The notes beneath the pieces are model-generated. The model was not told where the DNA came from, searched no databases, and worked only from the letters and a program-made list of their open reading frames with translations. DNA of 64,000 bases from JBFMAI01 sp040755725 (GTDB lineage: Bacteria > Planctomycetota > Phycisphaerae > UBA1845 > Fen-1342). Location: positions 62,001 to 126,000 of the forward strand of contig JBFMAI010000008.1 in assembly GCA_040755725.1 (NCBI GenBank), in the 5' to 3' direction. Positions 58,942 to 64,000 of the stretch are shown one piece after another (the stretch's first letter is position 1; each line of letters starts with the position of its first letter). The position numbers were made by a program, and so were the translations under genes.

Positions 58942-60192
58942 ATGCCCAAGAGGATCGTACGCGACCTGAACGTCCGTGGTCGGCGCGTGCTCATTCGTGC
59001 CGACCTCAACGTCCCCCTCGACAAGAGCCAACTCGTCACGGACGACCGCCGGATTCGGATGTTCTTGCCGACACTCCAATACGTACTGGACCACGGCGGG
59101 CGGGCGATCGTGATGAGCCACCTGGGCCGCCCGGTCGGCGACCCGGCCCAGGACGGCAAGTACTCGCTCAAGCCGGTCGCGGGCCGGCTGGGCGAACTCC
59201 TGGGCAAGCCGGTCCAGTTCGTGTCGGCCTGCGTCGGCCCGACGGTGGCGGAAGCGGTCGGCCGGCTGCGTGACGGCGATACGCTGCTCATCGAAAACGT
59301 CCGCTTCCACGCCGCCGAGACGATCATCGACCAGGCCAAGAAGAATCCGGACAAGAAGCTGACGCCGCAACAAGACGCGCTGCGGAAGGAGTTCGCCAAA
59401 GGGTTGGCGGCGCACGGGGAGATGTACGTCAACGACGCTTTCGGCACGTGCCATCGCAAGCACGTCAGCATGTACGACGTACCGGCGTTGCTGCCGGCGG
59501 GGACGCGGGTGATGGGGTTCCTGGTCGAGAAAGAGCTGAAATACCTGGGCGAAGCGCTGCGGTCCCCCAAGCGCCCGTTCATCGCGGTGCTGGGCGGGGC
59601 CAAGGTGAGCGACAAGATCGGCGTCATCAAGAACCTGTTGGGGCAGGTGGACGGGATCCTGATCGGGGGGGCGATGATGTTTACGTTCTGGGCGGCCAAG
59701 GGGCTCAAGGTCGGCAAGAGCCTGTGTGAGCACGACAAGCTCGACCTCGCGCGGGAAATCCTCGAGCAGGCGGGGCCGAAGCTATGGCTGCCGGCGGACG
59801 CGGTCGCCGCCGCCGAGCTGCGCGAGGGGGTGAAGACGAAGGTCGTGGCCGGTGAAATCCCCGATGATCTGATGGGCCTGGATGTCGGCCCCAAGACGCT
59901 GGAAGCCTTCGGGCGGCTGATCGGCACGGCGGGCACGGTGGTCTGGAACGGGCCGCTGGGTGCGTTCGAGACGCCCCCGTTCGAAGCCGGCACGTTCGCC
60001 TTGGCCCGCCTGGTGGCGGAAGCGACCGACCGCGGCGCGGTGACGGTCATCGGCGGGGGGGACAGTGCGGCGGCGGTGGAGCAGGCCGGGCTCGCGGAGC
60101 GCGTGACACACATCAGCACCGGCGGCGGGGCGTCGCTGGAGTACCTGGAGGGCAAGGCGTTCGGACCGGTGGACATCCTGGACGACGCCTAG
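58942..60192 (+). CDS. pgk: Phosphoglycerate kinase (416 aa)
   Basis: Transfers phosphate from 1,3-bisphosphoglycerate to ADP. Substrate-site motifs RVLIRADLNVPLD, MSHLGRPVGD and ENVRFH; hinge LGGAKVSDKIGVIKNLL; nucleotide loop WNGPLGAFE and IGGGDSAAAVE; GGGASLEYLEG near the end. Start chosen at ATG 58942 with AGGTGAGG upstream, the ATG 33 bases earlier being less likely. It carries a small insertion around residues 125-145 (KKNPDKKLTPQQD). Only 8 bases to the next gene's ATG. Confidence 0.97.
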   Translation: MPKRIVRDLNVRGRRVLIRADLNVPLDKSQLVTDDRRIRMFLPTLQYVLDHGGRAIVMSHLGRPVGDPAQDGKYSLKPVAGRLGELLGKPVQFVSACVGPTVAEAVGRLRDGDTLLIENVRFHAAETIIDQAKKNPDKKLTPQQDALRKEFAKGLAAHGEMYVNDAFGTCHRKHVSMYDVPALLPAGTRVMGFLVEKELKYLGEALRSPKRPFIAVLGGAKVSDKIGVIKNLLGQVDGILIGGAMMFTFWAAKGLKVGKSLCEHDKLDLAREILEQAGPKLWLPADAVAAAELREGVKTKVVAGEIPDDLMGLDVGPKTLEAFGRLIGTAGTVVWNGPLGAFETPPFEAGTFALARLVAEATDRGAVTVIGGGDSAAAVEQAGLAERVTHISTGGGASLEYLEGKAFGPVDILDDA

Positions 60193-60200
60193 TGGAAGCC

Positions 60201-60890
60201 ATGCCGAGCTTGCGTCCAATCCGTATCGCGCCGTCCGTGCTGGACGCGGACTTCGGACGGCTGGCGGAGCAGATCGCCGCCGTCGAGGCGGCCGGTGCCG
60301 ACCTGCTGCACCTGGACGTGATGGACGGCCATTTCGTGCCCAACTTGTCGCTGGGGGTGCCGGTGGTGGCGGGGATCGCGCGGCACACGCGGATGTTCCT
60401 CGACACGCATCTGATGATCGCCGATCCGGCCAAGTACACCCCGGCCTTCGTCGACGCCGGCGCGTCGAGCATCACGTTCCATATCGAAGCGGTGAAGCAG
60501 CCGCGGGAACTTATTCGCCAGATTCGTGACCTGGGCGTGAAGGTCGGCGTGTCGCTCAACCCCGGCACCGCGGCCGAGGAAGTGCTCGAGCTGCTCGACG
60601 AGATCGACATCGTGCTGGTGATGAGCGTGTGGCCGGGTTTCGGCGGGCAGAAGTTCATCGCCGACGTGCGGCCCAAGATCGCCGTGCTGGCCGAGCAATT
60701 GCGGGACGACCAGTGGCTGGAGGTGGACGGCGGCATCAACGCGGAAACCGCGGCGCAGGCGGTCCACGCCGGGGCCGACACGCTGGTGGCGGGGTCCGCG
60801 ATCTTCGCGGCGGACGACCCCGGGGCGGCCGTGCGGCGCCTGCGGGCGGCGGCCGAGGCGGCGCGGGCCGAGGCGGAGCAGCGGGCATGA
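60201..60890 (+). CDS. rpe: Ribulose-phosphate 3-epimerase (229 aa)
   Basis: Interconverts ribulose-5-phosphate and xylulose-5-phosphate. TIM-barrel motifs IAPSVLDADFGRL, LHLDVMDGHFVPNLSLG (metal and catalytic Asp), THLMIADPAKY, VSLNPGTAAEEVLELLDEIDIVLVMSVWPGFGGQKF and WLEVDGGINAETAAQAVHAGAD. ATG 60201 chosen; a GTG at 60192 overlaps the pgk stop. Its stop overlaps the next gene by 4 bases (ATGA). Confidence 0.96.
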   Translation: MPSLRPIRIAPSVLDADFGRLAEQIAAVEAAGADLLHLDVMDGHFVPNLSLGVPVVAGIARHTRMFLDTHLMIADPAKYTPAFVDAGASSITFHIEAVKQPRELIRQIRDLGVKVGVSLNPGTAAEEVLELLDEIDIVLVMSVWPGFGGQKFIADVRPKIAVLAEQLRDDQWLEVDGGINAETAAQAVHAGADTLVAGSAIFAADDPGAAVRRLRAAAEAARAEAEQRA

Positions 60891-61465
60891 AGGTCGCGCT
60901 GATACCCTGTGGCCAGACCGAGTGGCAGGCCGACGGTCGCCTGCTGGGGCGTGTCGAGCTGCCGCTGTCGCCGCAGGGGCTGGAGCAATGCGCGGCGTGG
61001 GTCCGGCGTCTGCAAGGTTGCGGCTTGGAGTGCCTCCTGCACGCCCCGGACGAGTTGGCGTCGCAAACGGCGTCCTTGCTGGCGCGCGGTCTGTCGGTGC
61101 CGACCAAGGCGGTGGATGATCTGGTCGAGGTGGACATCGGGCTGTGGGCGGGGCTGACCGAAGCGCAGCTCAAGGCCCGCTTCGCTTCGGCCCATCGCCA
61201 GTTGCGCGAGGCCCCGCTGAATGTGAGCTCCCCGGGAGGCGAGAGCTTCGGCGAGGCGGCCGAACGTCTGCTCGCGTGCATCCGCAAGCAGGTGCGCCGG
61301 AACGGGAAGGTGGCGGTGGGAGTCGTCGTGCGCCCGCTGAGCTATGCTCTGATACGCTGCGCGATCGAGCCGTCGGAGCCGGCGACGTTCTGGGAGACGG
61401 CGCGCAACGCCGCCGAGCCGGTGCTGCTCGACTGGCCGGCGCCCCACCGTAAGCCCGTGGCTTAG
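60887..61465 (+). CDS. Degenerate histidine phosphatase family protein (192 aa)
   Basis: Phosphoglycerate-mutase fold: TEWQADGRLLGRVELPLSPQG, DELASQTASLLARGL and PGGESFGEAAERLLACI are clearly of that family. But the catalytic RHG is PCG (Pro7-Cys8-Gly9), replacing both the Arg and the phospho-accepting His, and the second catalytic His (VVxHG) is Arg149 (VVVRPLSYALIRC). It should therefore lack phosphatase or mutase activity by the known mechanism. ATG at 60887 overlaps the rpe stop (ATGA), so it is coupled to gap-pgk-rpe, where a mutase would be expected. Possibly a regulatory or substrate-binding relic. Confidence 0.85.
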   Translation: MKVALIPCGQTEWQADGRLLGRVELPLSPQGLEQCAAWVRRLQGCGLECLLHAPDELASQTASLLARGLSVPTKAVDDLVEVDIGLWAGLTEAQLKARFASAHRQLREAPLNVSSPGGESFGEAAERLLACIRKQVRRNGKVAVGVVVRPLSYALIRCAIEPSEPATFWETARNAAEPVLLDWPAPHRKPVA

Positions 61466-61682
61466 CTCACGTTGTTCACTGAGGAGCCGCCGAGGCGCAA
61501 AGAGCGCTGAGAACGCCGAGGGAAGATGAGAGTGATGACGATGGCGGCCTGCGGTGGCGCATCGGCGGTCTGCCCTCTGTTCTCTGCGGCCGCGGCGGCG
61601 CTCGGCGTCACCGCGGGGAGTATTCCGGGTCAGGGCCGGCCGCGCTGACGAATGACCAGGCCCCCCGGGGCCGGGAGCGATG

Positions 61683-62507
61683 ATGGCCGAGAGCACGAGT
61701 CCAATGCGGCGTCACGTGGAGGTGCCCGAGGGGCTGTGGATCCGGTGCATCCAGTGTGGCGCGATGGTCTATCGCCGTATCCTCGAAGAGCAGTTGCACG
61801 TCTGCCCGGAATGCGACCACCACTACCGCGTGAGCGCGCGGACGCGCATCAATCAACTGAACGACCCCGGCACGTTCGAGGAGTTTTTGCCGGACCTCGA
61901 ATCCACCGACCCGCTCCGGTTCACCGACCGCATGGGCTACCGCGAGCGGCTGAAAAAAGCCAAGGCCCAGACGGGCGAGACCGAGGCGATTGTCGTCGGT
62001 AAAGGGTTCATCAAAGGGCGACCGCTGATTATGGGGGTGATGAACCCCGACTTCATCATGGGTTCGATGGGCGCCGTCGTGGGGGAGAAGGTGGCCGCCG
62101 CCGCCGAACGGGCCCTCAACGAGAACCTCCCCCTGCTGATGGTCACGTGCAGCGGGGGAGCGCGGATGATGGAGGGAATGGTGTCGCTGACGCAGATGGC
62201 CAAGACGTCGGCGGCGATCGCCAAGTTCGATGACGCCGGCGGGTTGTACATCGTGGTGATGACCGATCCCACGACGGCGGGGGTGGCGGCGAGCTTCGCG
62301 TTCCTGGGTGACGTGACGCTGGCCGAGCCGGGGGCGCAGATCGGCTTTGCCGGGCCGCGCGTGATCGCCAACACGATCAAGACCACGCTCCCGGAGGGCT
62401 TTCAGAAGGCGGAGTTCATGCTCGAACACGGCTTCGTGGACCGCATCGTTCACCGGCGTGACCTGCGCCGTGAAATCGCCCGCCTGATCGACTTCTGCAA
62501 CAAGTAG
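61683..62507 (+). CDS. accD: Acetyl-CoA carboxylase carboxyltransferase beta subunit (274 aa)
   Basis: Transfers the carboxyl group to acetyl-CoA in fatty acid synthesis. Zinc ribbon CIQCGAMVYRRILEEQLHVCPECD at residues 23-46, then the crotonase-fold body: FTDRMGYRERLKKAK, GSMGAVVGEKVAAAAE, TCSGGARMMEGMVSLTQMAKTSAAI, DPTTAGVAASFAFLGD and QIGFAGPRVI. ATG 61683 chosen over ATG 61680 because GGGAG lies five bases upstream. The alpha subunit is not present. The stop is nine bases before the LAB_N gene's GTG. Confidence 0.96.
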   Translation: MAESTSPMRRHVEVPEGLWIRCIQCGAMVYRRILEEQLHVCPECDHHYRVSARTRINQLNDPGTFEEFLPDLESTDPLRFTDRMGYRERLKKAKAQTGETEAIVVGKGFIKGRPLIMGVMNPDFIMGSMGAVVGEKVAAAAERALNENLPLLMVTCSGGARMMEGMVSLTQMAKTSAAIAKFDDAGGLYIVVMTDPTTAGVAASFAFLGDVTLAEPGAQIGFAGPRVIANTIKTTLPEGFQKAEFMLEHGFVDRIVHRRDLRREIARLIDFCNK

Positions 62508-62516
62508 GGGCCGTGT

Positions 62517-62894
62517 GTGGCGTCGATCATCACGTGGGAGTGGTTCGTCGGCGAGCTGCAACGGCCGCTGGTGCTGTTCGGCTTCGCGGCCCAGTTCGTC
62601 TTCTTCCTGCGGTTCGCCGTCCAGTGGTTCGCGTCGGAGCGGGCCGGCCGTAGCCATATCCCCATCGCGTTCTGGTACCTGAGCCTCCTCGGCGGGCTGA
62701 TGACGTTCGTGTACGCCCTGCTGGAGCGAAACCTCGTCTTCATGACGGCCCAAGCCCTGGGTTGCCTGATCTACGTCCGCAACCTGATGCTCATCTACCG
62801 CCGCCGCTTCCGCGCCCGCGACGCCCGCCGCCAGCGTGCGCTGATTTCCAACGGCGAAAGCCTCGACGAGGTGTCCCCGCCGCCGCCCGCGTAG
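62517..62894 (+). CDS. LAB_N (lipid A disaccharide synthase N-terminal domain) membrane protein (125 aa)
   Basis: Three transmembrane segments. The LAB_N pattern is RFAVQWFASERAGRSHIPIAFWYLSLLGGLMTFVYALLERN, where QW and SER/PxxFWYxSxxG are characteristic. In Gram-negative bacteria this domain is fused to LpxB or stands alone beside sugar transferases; here it is alone and next to accD. GTG start 62517. Likely interacts with polyprenyl or lipid A intermediates; role unproven. Confidence 0.85.
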   Translation: MASIITWEWFVGELQRPLVLFGFAAQFVFFLRFAVQWFASERAGRSHIPIAFWYLSLLGGLMTFVYALLERNLVFMTAQALGCLIYVRNLMLIYRRRFRARDARRQRALISNGESLDEVSPPPPA

Positions 62895-62910
62895 TTGCGG
62901 AAACTATCTA

Positions 62911-62950
62911 CGACTCTCCTCCCTTCCAGAAGGGGTTGGGGGAGGGTCGG
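62911..62950. repeat. Dispersed hairpin repeat family A, copy 7
   Basis: CGACTCTCCTCCCTTCCAGA followed by AGGGGTTGGGGGAGGGTCGG. Intergenic between the convergent LAB_N and M24 genes, as expected of a bidirectional terminator. Confidence 0.8.
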
Positions 62951-63008
62951 AGTCCTCGCCCCGCGCCGGGGTCTTAGTTGTCCAGGGTTGGAACGGAGCG
63001 ACCATCAG

Positions 63009-63066
63009 AACCCCGCACGCCAGTGCGGGCACGAGCCGCCCGCCCCGCGCGTGGTGGGTTCTGCCG
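63009..63066. repeat. Dispersed repeat family C, copy 3
   Basis: CCCCGCACGCCAGTGCGGGC, then CCCGCGCGTGGTGGGTTC; inverted relative to 17780-17838 and diverged. Confidence 0.65.
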
Positions 63067-63112
63067 GTGGTTCCAACTCGCTTCGTAATGGCCCTCACTC
63101 ACTGTCGCGCCG

Positions 63113-64000
63113 TCAGGGCCTCCCCACCAAACGTGCGATCTCCCCGGCATCCGTCGGCAGGTCGCCGGTGAGCACTTCCGGGCCGGCGGCGTCGCGCACG
63201 CAGATCGTCTGCTCGACGCGGATACCACCGAAACGGTCCGCCAGCAGCCTGTCCACCTTGGACCGATTGACCACATCGACCAGCGGCCGGACCAGCTCGT
63301 CGCACGCCCACACCGCCGGCGTCAGATACAGGCCGGGTTCGATGGTGACGCACATGCCGGGCGCGAGGTCGCGGTCCATGCGCAGGAACTTGTCGCCGAA
63401 GCCCGGCCGCCGCGTCCGTCCCGGGGCGTAGCCCGCCAGGTCACCGAAGTCCTCCATGTCATGCACGTCGAGCCCGATCAGGTGGCCGACGCCGTGGGTG
63501 AAGAACAGCGTGTGCGCCCGGCGTTCGAGCAGCTCGGCCGGCTCCCCGCGGAGCAGGCCGGCTTCGACCAGACCTTCGCAAATCACCCGGGCGGCCAGGT
63601 CGTGGACGTCGCGATAGCGTCGGCCGGGGACGCAGGCGGCCACGGCCTCCCGGCACGCCCGCGCGACGGTGTCGTAGAGCGGCCGCTGAATACGCGACCA
63701 CTTGCCGCCCACGGGCACCGTGCGCGTGATGTCGCTGGCGTACCCACCCGGTTCCTCCGCCCCCGCGTCAATCAGCAGCAGCGCTCCGGGATCCAGCGCG
63801 TTGACGTACGCCTGGCTGTGCAGCACCTCGCCGCGGACCGTGATGATCGGCGTGAACGACGGTTGGCAGTCGCTCGCCACGAGCACCGCATGGTACGCGG
63901 CGGCGACAGCGCTTTCACGCTGACCCGGCCGCGCGGCCGCCAGCGCGGCGCGGTGGCCCTCCACCGAGACGCGGGCGGCCCGGCGCATCGCCGCCAACTC
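63113..64000 (-). CDS. M24 family metallopeptidase, Xaa-Pro aminopeptidase-like, 5' end truncated
   Basis: Creatinase-fold peptidase removing N-terminal residues ahead of proline. Metal-binding residues are all visible: Asp in LLLIDAGAEE and SDITRTVPV, His in FFTHGVGHLIGLDVHD, Glu in VTIEPGLYL and Glu in GIRVEQTICV. The frame is open past 64000 (codon GAG before TTG 63997), so the N-terminal domain is outside the window. The presence of the SDITRTVPVGGKWS motif and the GLDVHDMEDFG segment suggests the PepP branch. Confidence 0.9.
   Translation of the reverse strand, partial: ELAAMRRAARVSVEGHRAALAAARPGQRESAVAAAYHAVLVASDCQPSFTPIITVRGEVLHSQAYVNALDPGALLLIDAGAEEPGGYASDITRTVPVGGKWSRIQRPLYDTVARACREAVAACVPGRRYRDVHDLAARVICEGLVEAGLLRGEPAELLERRAHTLFFTHGVGHLIGLDVHDMEDFGDLAGYAPGRTRRPGFGDKFLRMDRDLAPGMCVTIEPGLYLTPAVWACDELVRPLVDVVNRSKVDRLLADRFGGIRVEQTICVRDAAGPEVLTGDLPTDAGEIARLVGRP

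Noticed and set aside
1..64000. CRISPR array
   Set aside because: No regularly spaced identical repeats with unique spacers; the repeats seen are dispersed or simple tandem ones, and no cas gene is present.
1..64000. Alternative genetic code with UGA as sense codon
   Set aside because: Many intact genes end in TGA at family-typical lengths, for example accompanied by ATGA and GTGA overlaps, so UGA is a normal stop here.

Overview
The window is about 64 kb of GC-rich bacterial DNA that I read as Planctomycetota, possibly Phycisphaerae-like (class uncertain). The grounds are secreted proteins ending in PEP-CTERM sorting tails of the VPEP...LRRR type, a pilin-like protein with an FTLIELL cleavage motif, dockerin-like calcium loops in a large secreted protein, an ECF sigma factor with a fused-looking anti-sigma partner, many lipoproteins, and several families of GC-rich dispersed hairpin repeats. 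A run of ten N at 18118-18127 shows the sequence is a scaffold from a draft or metagenome assembly.

Layout. 1-5.4 kb: tail of a B12/radical SAM protein, three PEP-CTERM proteins each with its own strong Shine-Dalgarno, and a radical SAM/SPASM-like enzyme. 5.5-13.5 kb: a broken PEP-CTERM gene, a DegT-type sugar aminotransferase, a pcm-like methyltransferase followed by a membrane spermidine-synthase-like protein whose frame has absorbed a dispersed repeat, and a beta-propeller/transglutaminase protein. 13.5-21.5 kb: a secreted TPR-like protein, a DUF1573 lipoprotein interrupted by an in-frame UGA, a second lipoprotein, a frameshifted DUF1963 gene and a zinc-ribbon membrane protein with an amber codon. 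21.8-28.4 kb: folD, a DUF456 membrane protein, a receiver/PEP-pyruvate-binding protein, another PEP-CTERM protein and a DNA-methylase-like remnant. 28.4-34.3 kb: a dockerin-bearing secreted protein, the pilin-like protein and murJ. 34.5-41.3 kb: a CocE-type hydrolase lipoprotein, YceI, and a tightly coupled minus-strand cluster of lysine 2,3-aminomutase, two D-Ala-D-Ala-ligase-like ATP-grasp enzymes and a GNAT acetyltransferase. 41.8-50.9 kb: M28/PDZ peptidase, a lipoprotein, pyrD, a HEAT-like protein, an ECF sigma/anti-sigma pair with an apparent autoregulatory promoter, and a sulfotransferase. 50.9-56.3 kb: replication cluster dnaN-dciA(DUF721)-gyrB and tRNA-Leu(CAG). 56.4-64 kb: a P-loop-like protein, then gap-pgk-rpe with a degenerate histidine phosphatase, accD, a LAB_N membrane protein and an M24 peptidase running off the end.

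The most interesting items are: (1) the UGA codon at the conserved Cys of the DUF1573 lipoprotein, followed at suitable distance by a hairpin resembling a bacterial SECIS; (2) the KamA/ATP-grasp/ATP-grasp/GNAT operon, which looks like an uncharacterised beta-lysine-based ligation pathway with an AT-rich palindrome in front of it; (3) catalytic-residue losses in FolD and in the glycolytic-operon histidine phosphatase; (4) repeat families that sit at gene ends as hairpins and in one case inside a reading frame. Several genes between 5.5 and 21 kb are interrupted, either by true decay or by assembly error around the gap; the right-hand two thirds reads cleanly.
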